Source: Allorhizobium ampelinum S4 (GTDB taxonomy: Bacteria; Pseudomonadota; Alphaproteobacteria; Rhizobiales; Rhizobiaceae). Taken from it: a DNA stretch of 64,000 nt. Within the stretch, counting starts at the first letter, position 1, and each line of letters starts with the position of its first letter. Location: contig NC_011989.1 of the NCBI RefSeq assembly GCF_000016285.1, positions 2,793,001 through 2,857,000 on the forward strand. The letters run 5' to 3'. The notes below the pieces were generated by a model that saw only the letters and a list, made by a program, of their open reading frames with translations, ran no database searches and was not told the DNA's origin. Shown in pieces: positions 42,872 to 50,030 of the stretch. The position numbers and the translations under genes were made by a program.

Positions 42872-43099
42872 ATGATCGTCAGTATGGAAGATCTTTATCT
42901 GGCCCGCCAGGGCGTTGCTGAAGCAATTGCCGCTTGCGAAGATGAAGGTGAACACGACGAAGCGGCGACTTATGCACCGCTTTTTGAGCGCCTAGACAAT
43001 GAAATAATCTCCCGCGAAAATCGCAGGGATACGATCAGCCGCGCACGGCAGCTAATCGCAAATCAACCCAGATCAATCGCGGCTGGCTCAAACCGATAA
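42872..43099 (+). CDS. small unknown protein overlapping integrase 3' end
   Basis: This is 75 residues, MIVSMEDLYLARQGVAEAIA ... RENRRDTISRARQLIANQ, helical and acidic then basic. The last 37 bp overlap the 3' end of the convergent integrase gene. No ribosome site is obvious for either ATG 42872 or 42884, so the call is weak. Confidence 0.4.
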   Translation: MIVSMEDLYLARQGVAEAIAACEDEGEHDEAATYAPLFERLDNEIISRENRRDTISRARQLIANQPRSIAAGSNR

Positions 43100-44385
43100 G
43101 CCATTGCCGTGAGGACTTCCTGTACCTGTGAGATGGGATGCCCGTCACCATAAGTTTCACGGCTGAACGCATGCCCCATTAGATCGGCCTGCATACGCTC
43201 CGGTGCTTTTTGCTCATTCAGGCGATCCTGGAAGCTGTGCCTAAGTGAGTATAAGCTGTGCTTGTCAGACGGCAAAAGCCCGTTCTTGCGCAGATACTTA
43301 TTGATCGCGGTCGACATCGAAGCCGCCTTATCAAAGTACCTCTCCAGCCCGTTCGGGACCTGTTTTGCCGCCAAAAGCGACACGCCCACCAAAGGAATTG
43401 TTCTCTCGCGAAATTCCGTCTTGAGCGTCGCCCCGGTGCGTGGTGTCAGGCGCACATGAGGCACCGAACCATCCAGACGAATATCTTCCGGACGCAGAGC
43501 ACACAGTTCCTCCGCGCCCATTCCCGTTTCAATGGCCAGATAGACTGCCATACGCGCTGTTTTATTCAGACCGCAGAGCGCCTCAGGCCGCAACAGAACA
43601 TTCTCGACATGGTCGCGCGTGAACGATGGCCGGCGGCGCTGGATTGATTGCAGCTTCAACTTGGAAAACAACGACGGAAGATCCAAGTTGTATTCCGTCG
43701 CCATTGTCGAGATAATACTACTGACGAGCATCATATGCTTATTGGCCGTCTCGGGCGAGATATGACTGCCCACAACGCGTGCAGCAAGCCAATCTCGATA
43801 TTTTCGGGAATGAATACGGGTAAGATTGGCAAACTCTACCTCGCTTCCCAAACAATCAACGAACTCTCGCCAGGCCTGCTCGCGAGCCACCTTCCACCGT
43901 CGCTTTTGATCCTCTCGCTTCTGCACCTGACCAGGCACAGTAACCTGTTCATAAGCCATGAAGAGATCGGACAGAGTGACTGCAGGAGGCTCTTCTGCAC
44001 CAAGCAATGCGCGCCGAGCACTTTTGTCTGCCCCTCGACCAACAACCGCTTTTGATTGTTGCACCAGATCCAACAGCGGCCCGTCGTGCAGCTCCGATGC
44101 CGAGCGATAGATGTAGCCCTCCAACTGGGCGCGACTGACGGCGGCCTTGTGACGGTCCCAAGCAGACTTGCTTTCACCCTTTGCCAGCGCTGCCCAGAGC
44201 GCTTCGAGATTTCGCTCCGCGTCGACTGCAGCATTGACTGCTGCCGTCCAGCTATCCGTTCGCAAGCTGACGCGGACAATGCCTCGTTGATCGAGTCGCG
44301 CCAAAGCCGTTGGCACGCGCCGCACATAATAGAAGATTCCTTCGCGCCGCTTAATGCGGTCAGAGGCTGATTTATGACGCGCCAT
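43063..44385 (-). CDS. tyrosine recombinase (integrase) of the tRNA-Arg element
   Basis: This is 440 residues. The N-terminal arm and SAM-like domains come first (FYYVRRVPTAL; LFMAYEQVTV). The catalytic domain has SLRHSF (Arg382/His383), LMGHAF (His405) and the nucleophile Tyr412 in RETYG. Where the first catalytic Arg is expected (TGxRxxEL) this protein reads TGMGAEELCAL, with Gly290 in its place. That residue is normally essential, so the enzyme may be inactive or use another Arg nearby. It starts 8 bp from the triple repeat and 142 bp from the tRNA, transcribed away from it, as expected for the element's own integrase. Confidence 0.88.
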   Translation of the reverse strand: MARHKSASDRIKRREGIFYYVRRVPTALARLDQRGIVRVSLRTDSWTAAVNAAVDAERNLEALWAALAKGESKSAWDRHKAAVSRAQLEGYIYRSASELHDGPLLDLVQQSKAVVGRGADKSARRALLGAEEPPAVTLSDLFMAYEQVTVPGQVQKREDQKRRWKVAREQAWREFVDCLGSEVEFANLTRIHSRKYRDWLAARVVGSHISPETANKHMMLVSSIISTMATEYNLDLPSLFSKLKLQSIQRRRPSFTRDHVENVLLRPEALCGLNKTARMAVYLAIETGMGAEELCALRPEDIRLDGSVPHVRLTPRTGATLKTEFRERTIPLVGVSLLAAKQVPNGLERYFDKAASMSTAINKYLRKNGLLPSDKHSLYSLRHSFQDRLNEQKAPERMQADLMGHAFSRETYGDGHPISQVQEVLTAMAYRFEPAAIDLG

Positions 44386-44392
44386 ACAATCA

Positions 44393-44427
44393 ATTGTATC
44401 CCAATTTGTTGCGCAGTTTGTATCGCA
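44393..44427 (+). repeat. triple direct repeat, probable integrase arm sites (right)
   Basis: ATTGTATCCCA (44393), TTTGTTGCGCA (44405) and TTTGTATCGCA (44417) have the same 12-bp period and orientation as the left-end set at 22,225-22,259. They lie directly upstream of the integrase start, so binding here could also autoregulate int. Confidence 0.72.
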
Positions 44428-44522
44428 GAAACTGGCATCTCGCCATCGGGAAGAAGCGTCACGTGAGCTAAGTACTTGATTTTAACGACGCAAAAATTTC
44501 AAACTCAAATTTACTATGGAAA

Positions 44523-44547
44523 TTTGTGGCGCACCCGACAGGATTCG
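44523..44547. other. attachment site (right), within tRNA-Arg
   Basis: This is identical over 25 bp to 22,124-22,148. It contains the 3' 21 nt of the tRNA plus TTTG of flanking DNA, so integration leaves the tRNA gene whole. Confidence 0.92.
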
Positions 44548-44603
44548 AACCTGTGACCTTTGGAATCGGAATCCAACACTCTATCCAGCTGAGCTACGGG
44601 TGC
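44527..44603 (-). tRNA. tRNA-Arg (anticodon CCG)
   Basis: This 77-nt tRNA has acceptor stem GCACCCG/CGGGTGC, D-arm GCTCAGCTGGATAGAGT, anticodon stem TTGGA/TCCAA with loop TTCCGAT (anticodon CCG, reading CGG) and T-arm with GGTTCGAATCC. CCA is encoded. It serves as integration site for the 22.4-kb element. The 294 bp between it and the MarR gene hold nothing else I recognise. Confidence 0.97.
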
Positions 44604-44897
44604 GTTCAGATGAGCACTTGTGGTGCGAAGCGGTACATAGCCTAGTCTGGTGGCCGCATCAATGGTGAATTTGTGTTCGATCCACAGAAGCCTGCCTGCC
44701 GAAAAAGGCACCTCTAAAATAAGCGATTGTGGATACAGCTGTTTTACTCCTATATTGTTTCAGGGAGAAATCGTTCAATTAAAGAATTATCTTGTACCCA
44801 TATGTTAAGAAGGGTAAAGATGAACTGTTATTGAGAGTCAGAACATGCCGGATTGTGGGATCGGGCATTGGTCACGGGAGGTTTGTAGTCTAGGGGC

Positions 44898-45371
44898 ATG
44901 AGCAATCAACATTTTATTGGTGAGGGCGCCGGTGTTCGACAAGGGGTTGTCGATTATTCCGGGCTAGCCTATTCACTCGGCTTTCGCGTTAGGCGCGCAC
45001 AACTGGCCATTTTGCAGGACTTTCAGGATGTTCTCGGCGGTCATGATATCCGGCCAGCTGATTTTTCCGTTCTGTCGATCATTGCCGGTAATTCCGGAAT
45101 GAAACAAAGCGACGTCGCCTCGACGCTGGCGATCCAGCGGGCCAATTTCGTCGCGATCGTCGACGGGCTGGAAGACAAGGGCCTTATCGAGCGCCGTCGC
45201 TCGGATACGGACCGCCGCGTCTATTTTCTTCACCTGACGTCCAAGGGTTCGGCATTTCTCGAAGAGCTTTTGCCCAAGTGGCGCGAGCATGAGGAAAAAT
45301 TCATTGGTCGGCTCGGCGGATCGGAAAAACGCGATCAGCTCATTGAATTGCTGAAGTCGATTTCTGAGTAA
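44898..45371 (+). CDS. MarR-family transcriptional regulator
   Basis: This 157-residue winged-helix protein contains FSVLSIIAGNSGMKQSDVAS, QRANFVAIVDGLEDKGLIER and RRSDTDRRVYFLHLTSKG (the MarR wing). It is a stand-alone gene with no obvious target beside it. AGGGGC immediately before ATG 44898 is close but usable. It lies in core sequence outside the element. Confidence 0.9.
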   Translation: MSNQHFIGEGAGVRQGVVDYSGLAYSLGFRVRRAQLAILQDFQDVLGGHDIRPADFSVLSIIAGNSGMKQSDVASTLAIQRANFVAIVDGLEDKGLIERRRSDTDRRVYFLHLTSKGSAFLEELLPKWREHEEKFIGRLGGSEKRDQLIELLKSISE

Positions 45372-45383
45372 TGGTCAATCAGA

Positions 45384-45413
45384 CTCAGGTCCGGTGTCAT
45401 ATCCGGACCTGAG
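45384..45413 (+). terminator. stem-loop after the MarR gene
   Basis: This is an 11-bp perfect stem CTCAGGTCCGG/CCGGACCTGAG with an 8-nt loop, 12 bp after the stop. No long T tract follows, so it may be a terminator of the weak-tail kind or a protective 3' hairpin. Confidence 0.55.
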
Positions 45414-45503
45414 TTATCGCATTGAAATGCGGCTTCATTTTTTCCATGAAAATTTCGGCTATCGCCTGCCTGGCCCGACGAACAAGAGCTTTTCCCTGAC
45501 GCT

Positions 45504-45551
45504 TGGGTTTTCAAGCACTTAGGTTTTCAAGCACTTGAGTTTTCAAGATCT
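45504..45551. repeat. 16-bp tandem repeat, three units
   Basis: TGGGTTTTCAAGCACT, TAGGTTTTCAAGCACT and TGAGTTTTCAAGATCT follow head to tail. The third overlaps the stop codon of the minus-strand gene at 45,543, so copy changes could alter its 3' end. No function assigned. Confidence 0.8.
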
Positions 45552-46010
45552 TGTCTTCAGGGCCTGGTCTATCAGTTGATTGGCAATGGTCATCCGGGTA
45601 TGAGCCGCATCCGCAAATAACGGATGAACCAGGTCCGGGTGATTGAGCTGCGCAAACGCTCTCCGCTTCGCTTTCAAGCTTGAAGCCTCGTCGTTATCAG
45701 CAATACCCAGATCCTCCGCAACTTCCTCCGGCGCAAGACGCGCGAGGTAGGCGGGCATTTCAGGGGGAGCCACCTCTTCCTCGGCCAATTCTGCCTCGGA
45801 AACAGCTTCCTCATCAGGCATCAGCTCGAGATATTGCTCTTGCGCCCACGCCGCGGCGGCTTGTGGCACGTGGCTGTTTTCCTGAACGAAGCCGGTATTC
45901 AATCCAGAGACGCGGTAGTGATTGGCCCCACCCTCACGTTCGGCCTTTTCCGCCTCTTCGTTGGAAAGCCGCTCGACGACGGATTGAAAGATCGATTGTC
46001 CAAACAACAT
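45543..46010 (-). CDS. unknown protein with C-terminal J-domain-like HPD motif
   Basis: This is 155 residues with a Glu/Ala-rich acidic middle (EEAVSEAELAEEEVAPPEMP). The last 60 residues read EDLGIADNDEASSLKAKRRAFAQLNHPDLV, matching the helix-II/HPD/helix-III outline of a J-domain (KAKRRAFAQLNHPD), followed by HTRMTIANQLIDQAL. A C-terminal J-like domain would recruit an Hsp70 partner. Whether it is functional is uncertain, since helix IV is short. Three tandem repeats end in its stop codon. Confidence 0.6.
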   Translation of the reverse strand: MLFGQSIFQSVVERLSNEEAEKAEREGGANHYRVSGLNTGFVQENSHVPQAAAAWAQEQYLELMPDEEAVSEAELAEEEVAPPEMPAYLARLAPEEVAEDLGIADNDEASSLKAKRRAFAQLNHPDLVHPLFADAAHTRMTIANQLIDQALKTRS

Positions 46011-46100
46011 CGCGCCTGTCCTGATTTGCCAAGAACTCTACAGCACAACGGACAGAACCGGAATTAGTTTCCAAGAGCGGCACGACAACAGCGGTAAAAG

Positions 46101-47063
46101 CTAAACGATCAGCCTGACGGAGCCGGAGGTTCGTCCTTCCTCCAGGTCGGCATGGGCCTGCGCCGCTTGCGCCAAGGAATAGCGCGCGCCTTCCGGCAGG
46201 CTGAAACCGGCTTTCAGCACCTCGAACCACGCTTCAGCTGCTCGCCGGTATGCATCCCGATCGGCAAGGAGAGAAATAATGCTCGCCCGAATGAGCGATC
46301 GATTGACAAGACTCATGGGATCGATGAGCGGCAAGGCGCCTGCGGTTTGCCCGATCGATGCCACCAGTCCGAAAACACGCACGGCGCGCAGGCTTCCGGC
46401 AAGGGTATCACCACCCACACCATCGATGACCAGATCAACGCCCCGGCCCTTCGTCAGTCCCAATGTCACATCGACAAAATCGCTTTGTTTGTAAAGGACA
46501 GCATGGTCGAGGCCGTGTTGTGTCGCAAGCTCGGCCTTTGCCTGCGATCCGACGGTGCCGATGACTTTTGCGCCCTTCTTCTTCGCCCATTGCGTCAGGA
46601 TCAGGCCAAGCCCGCCTGCCGCAGCATGAACCAGAACCACCTGCCCCGGCACCACCTGTCCAACGGTTTCAAGCAGCATATGCGCGGTCAATCCACGCAG
46701 AAACGATCCACCGAGAATCTCGTCATCAAGCTCCGCAGGCGGCTTTACGGCGATGGAGACCGGAATGATCCTGCTGGCCGCATAGCTGCCAGCTGGCAAT
46801 CCCGCATAGACCACCCGGTCACCAACCTGGAAATCGGTAACGTCATCCGCCACCTCTTCAACCACGCCCAAGGCTTCCACGCCCGGCACCGCCGGCAAGG
46901 GCAAAGGATAGGCGCCGCTCCGGTGATAGATGTCGATATAATTGACACCGACCACCGTCTGCCGCAGGCGAATTTCACCTGGCTTGAGAGAGACGATGTC
47001 ATGCGAAACCGGCTGCAAAACATCCGCTGCGCCAGGATATTCAAATTCCATGACCAAAGTCAT
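46101..47063 (-). CDS. NADPH:quinone oxidoreductase (zeta-crystallin type)
   Basis: This 320-residue MDR-superfamily enzyme has an N-terminal GroES-like domain (GVNYIDIYHRSGAYPLPLPA, PGVEALGVVEEV) and a Rossmann domain (VLVHAAAGGLGLILTQWAKKKGAKVIGTVG). It lacks the zinc ligands of alcohol dehydrogenases, so a one-electron quinone reductase of the QOR group. ATG 47063 has GGGAGTGAG upstream. It is divergent from a LysR gene 182 bp away that probably regulates it. Confidence 0.88.
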   Translation of the reverse strand: MTLVMEFEYPGAADVLQPVSHDIVSLKPGEIRLRQTVVGVNYIDIYHRSGAYPLPLPAVPGVEALGVVEEVADDVTDFQVGDRVVYAGLPAGSYAASRIIPVSIAVKPPAELDDEILGGSFLRGLTAHMLLETVGQVVPGQVVLVHAAAGGLGLILTQWAKKKGAKVIGTVGSQAKAELATQHGLDHAVLYKQSDFVDVTLGLTKGRGVDLVIDGVGGDTLAGSLRAVRVFGLVASIGQTAGALPLIDPMSLVNRSLIRASIISLLADRDAYRRAAEAWFEVLKAGFSLPEGARYSLAQAAQAHADLEEGRTSGSVRLIV

Positions 47064-47198
47064 CAGCTCACTCCCTGTGTGTCGCACCCTCGCTGTCATA
47101 CCAAGGCTTCTTGCCAAGCATTGTGGTATTCCATTTTCAGACATCTCAAGGCGAGGTGCATTTGCATCTTTGTGCATTGGTATCTCTGGTAGGCTCAT

Positions 47199-47222
47199 GT
47201 GCGATAGTGCATACTTACGCAC
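47199..47222. promoter_or_regulatory. LysR-type palindrome between divergent genes
   Basis: GTGCG-N14-CGCAC lies between the quinone oxidoreductase and LysR starts, with flanking T/A bases in keeping with T-N11-A boxes. Placed for autoregulation and control of the divergent gene. Confidence 0.5.
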
Positions 47223-47245
47223 AGTACATGTGGAGAAACGCACAA

Positions 47246-48121
47246 GTGAACTGGGATGATTATCGGTGCTTCCTGACCCTCGCCAAAACGGGTAGCTTCT
47301 CACGGGCAGCACGCCTGCTTCACGTCGATCACACTACTGTCGGCCGGAGGGTTGCGGCATTAGAGGTGGATCTCGGTATAAAGCTGGTGGAGCGGCTGGC
47401 GAGAGAAGTCCGGCTGACGGCAGAGGGTCATGATCTGGCGACCCTGGGACTACCCGTCGAAGAAGCAATGGCCAGCGTCGAACGGGCGGCGGCAGGCGGC
47501 GGTGCAGCATTGGCGGGACCTGTGCATATTTCCGCGCCACCCGGGCTGGCATCGCTCTTGCTGGCACCGAAACTGGTTTCCCTGCATCGCCAGTATCCCG
47601 AAATCAAAATCACGATGTCGAGTGACAAGGATTTTGCAAATCTCAATCGGCGCGAAGCGGATATTGCACTACGATTGTCGCGCCCACTCTCGAACGGACT
47701 TGTCGCCCGCAAACTCCGCGATATCCCATTCTTCTTTTTCGCAAGCCACACCTATGACATCGCGGAGGATGACTGGGAATTTATCACCTATCTTCAGGCG
47801 GATGATATTTTGCCGCAACAGAGCTGGTTGATGCAGCATATCGGGTCGAGAACCATTGCGCTGCGATGCAGTGATGCCGCGAGCCAGGTTCAGGCCGCCG
47901 CCTCCGGCCTCGGCGTGGCACTGTTGCCGGACTATCTTGGATATAATGATACCCGTCTCAGGAAATGCCCCAGCCGGCTCACGCCGCCACGGCGCGAATT
48001 ATGGATGGTGGTACATGACGATATTCGCCACGCACCACGGGTGCGGGTCGTGCTGGATTTCCTGATCGGCATACTCACCGCCACGCAAGATCTCGAATTG
48101 CCACATGCATCAGAGGCTTGA
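47246..48121 (+). CDS. LysR-family transcriptional regulator
   Basis: This is 291 residues from GTG 47246 (reads as MNWDDYRCFLTLAKTGSFSR, the standard LysR opening). ATG 47228 is in frame but non-homologous. The helix-turn-helix TGSFSRAARLLHVDHTTVGRRVAALE is complete, and so is the effector domain. It likely controls the divergent quinone oxidoreductase. It ends at a convergent terminator. Confidence 0.88.
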   Translation: MNWDDYRCFLTLAKTGSFSRAARLLHVDHTTVGRRVAALEVDLGIKLVERLAREVRLTAEGHDLATLGLPVEEAMASVERAAAGGGAALAGPVHISAPPGLASLLLAPKLVSLHRQYPEIKITMSSDKDFANLNRREADIALRLSRPLSNGLVARKLRDIPFFFFASHTYDIAEDDWEFITYLQADDILPQQSWLMQHIGSRTIALRCSDAASQVQAAASGLGVALLPDYLGYNDTRLRKCPSRLTPPRRELWMVVHDDIRHAPRVRVVLDFLIGILTATQDLELPHASEA

Positions 48122-48168
48122 GACATTCGAAACCGGAATGGTAATTATCCAGCAGACTTAAAGTGTTA

Positions 48169-48202
48169 CAGCGCCGCACGTTTTATAAAACGCACGGCGC
48201 TG
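48169..48202. terminator. bidirectional terminator between convergent genes
   Basis: CAGCGCCG...CGGCGCTG encloses the inner palindrome CGTTTTATAAAACG, giving a long near-perfect hairpin. It lies 47 bp after the LysR stop and 41 bp before the end of the minus-strand transglutaminase gene. The sequence type (a CAGCGCCG/CGTTTTATAAAACG palindrome) is common at rhizobial gene ends. Confidence 0.65.
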
Positions 48203-48243
48203 CAAAGAGAGCCTCCCACCGCAAGCGGCGGCAACTCCTGCCT

Positions 48244-49068
48244 TCACCCCTGGCTCTGCGACTGGCTTTGACCGGTTTCCGCGACGCTCACCGTTACGGA
48301 CATGTCTTCGCCCGCCAGGCCGATGCGCATGCCGGAAACTGGTGCTGCGTCGGCGTAGGACAGGCCAGAGGCAAGCCGCACATAGCGGGCATCCGGGCAG
48401 ACATTATTGGCGGCATCGAAGCCGACCCAGCCGAGCGATGGAAGGTGTATTTCGGCCCAGGCATGGGTTGCCGTCTGCTCTTCGATCCCTTCCATCATCA
48501 GATAGCCGGAAATATAACGGGCCGGCATGTTCATCAGCCGGGCGGCCGAGATCATGATATGCGCATGATCCTGGCACACGCCGATCCCCGCCTCCAGCGC
48601 CTGTTCGGCGTTCGTCTCGGTGGTGGTCGTCCCCGTCTCATAGCGCACTTGTTCATGCACACGGGCCATCAGGTCGTGCATCCTGGCCAATTCGTTGTCC
48701 CCTGCCAGGCTTTTGACCAGATCACGCACCAGCTTTCCGGCCTTGGTGCGCGGCGTATCGCGCAGATAAAGCCAAAGCGGCACATAGCCGGTATGAACGC
48801 CAAACACGCCAGCGCGGTCCTCGGTTTTTACCTCGCCCGAGGCGACGATTCGCACGGACTTGGCTTCCCCTTCAAAGGAAACCAGATGAGTGTGATTGCC
48901 GAACTGGTCGTTGAACCCGGCCTCGACATTGGCACCATCCACCACGATCGTCCAGGACAGCACGTGCAGGCCAGGGTTTTCGATCGGGGTCAGCCTGAGC
49001 CGCTGGAGCGAGAACTGCACCGGCTCGTCATAGCTATATTCCGTCACATGATTGATTTTCAGACGCAT
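48244..49068 (-). CDS. transglutaminase-like cysteine peptidase
   Basis: This is 274 residues with a bacterial transglutaminase-like N-terminal domain (MRLKINHVTEYSYDEPVQFS, RLRLTPIENPG) and a catalytic Cys-His-Asp set in GIGVCQDHAH, TATHAWAEIHLP and GFDAAN. It is the third gene of the ATP-grasp/alpha-E/transglutaminase operon predicted to make or hydrolyse peptide tags. ATG 49068 with GAGCGGGGC upstream is preferred over TTG 49086. The C-terminus has a Gln/Ser repeat. Confidence 0.88.
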   Translation of the reverse strand: MRLKINHVTEYSYDEPVQFSLQRLRLTPIENPGLHVLSWTIVVDGANVEAGFNDQFGNHTHLVSFEGEAKSVRIVASGEVKTEDRAGVFGVHTGYVPLWLYLRDTPRTKAGKLVRDLVKSLAGDNELARMHDLMARVHEQVRYETGTTTTETNAEQALEAGIGVCQDHAHIMISAARLMNMPARYISGYLMMEGIEEQTATHAWAEIHLPSLGWVGFDAANNVCPDARYVRLASGLSYADAAPVSGMRIGLAGEDMSVTVSVAETGQSQSQSQG

Positions 49069-49082
49069 CGCTTGTGCCCCGC

Positions 49083-50030
49083 TCAACTGTAGAATCGGTA
49101 GCCCTCGTTAATCTCATGCCCCAACCGGTTGTTGCGGGAAATGAAATTATCGAGAAACTCGTGCAGGCCCTGATCCATGATCCGGGTAATGTTGCTGGAG
49201 CGCAGCGACGCACGAATGCTATCGGCTGTTTCATGGGCAGGCAGCCGCTCGCCATATTCCTTGCCGATATAGGCAAGATTGCTGACGATCTTCTCATAGC
49301 AATAGGCCAGAGACCGTGGCATCTGTCCATTGAGGATCAGGAAATCGGCAATATTGGCAGCAAGATAGTCGCCATCATAAACCCAGCGATAAGAGCGATG
49401 CGCCGAAACCGACCGCAGGATCGATTCCCACTGGATATTGTCCAGCGATGAACCGACCTGGTTTATCGAGGGCAGCAGCACATAATATTTCACATCGAGG
49501 ATGCGGCTGGTATTATCGGCTCGCTCGATGAATGTGCCGATCCGGGCAAAATTATAGATCTCGTTGCGCAGCATCGAGCCATGAAATGCGCCGCGGATCA
49601 GCCCTGCCCGCCGCTTCACCGTATCGATGGTTTCCGGCAGGTCGGCGGATTTCAGCTTGCGCGCCAGAAGCTGTTTCAGCTCGATCCAGCATTCGTTGGT
49701 GGCTTCCCAGGTTTCCCGGGTCAGCGCGGTGCGCACCATGCGGGCATTGTTGCGGGCGCTGTCGATGCACGACATCACGCTGGACGGATTGGCCGTGTCG
49801 CGCAGCAGAAAGTCGATGGCATCAGCCGCCGTTACTTTCGGATGCGCTTCCAGGAAAATATCCAGAACATCGGCACTTTGCAGCACGCCAGTCCAGTCGT
49901 CGTCGGTGGCACCGGACCGGGTCAGCGAGACGCGCAGCCCCGCATCCACCAGACGCGCAATGTTTTCAGCACGTTCGATATACCGGAACATCCAGAAGAG
50001 GCCGTTTGCAGTTCTTCCCAGCATGACCAT
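49083..50030 (-). CDS. alpha-E domain protein (DUF403)
   Basis: This is 315 residues, all-helical, with MLGRTANGLFWMFRYIERAE, the family hallmark, and a repeat of the same motif at FARIGTFIERADNTSRILDV. The latter is the internal duplication that names the alpha-E fold. ATG 50030 overlaps the ATP-grasp stop (ATGA). Found almost always with the permuted ATP-grasp and transglutaminase genes that flank it here; the biochemical role is unproven. Confidence 0.92.
   Translation of the reverse strand: MVMLGRTANGLFWMFRYIERAENIARLVDAGLRVSLTRSGATDDDWTGVLQSADVLDIFLEAHPKVTAADAIDFLLRDTANPSSVMSCIDSARNNARMVRTALTRETWEATNECWIELKQLLARKLKSADLPETIDTVKRRAGLIRGAFHGSMLRNEIYNFARIGTFIERADNTSRILDVKYYVLLPSINQVGSSLDNIQWESILRSVSAHRSYRWVYDGDYLAANIADFLILNGQMPRSLAYCYEKIVSNLAYIGKEYGERLPAHETADSIRASLRSSNITRIMDQGLHEFLDNFISRNNRLGHEINEGYRFYS

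Larger units (their letters stand above)
22124..44547. mobile_element. 22.4-kb integrative element in tRNA-Arg(CCG)
   Basis: The element is bounded by a 25-bp direct repeat of the tRNA-Arg 3' end. The intact tRNA lies at the right end beside the tyrosine integrase. Three direct TTTGTATCGCA-type repeats with 12-bp period lie inside each end. Contents are small genes, an S24 repressor with operators, a replication-like and a NusG-like protein, TetR/EamA/LysR genes, a phosphonate operon, IS66 and IS21. No conjugation genes were seen, so it is better called an integrative (perhaps mobilisable or satellite-like) element than a full ICE. Confidence 0.88.
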
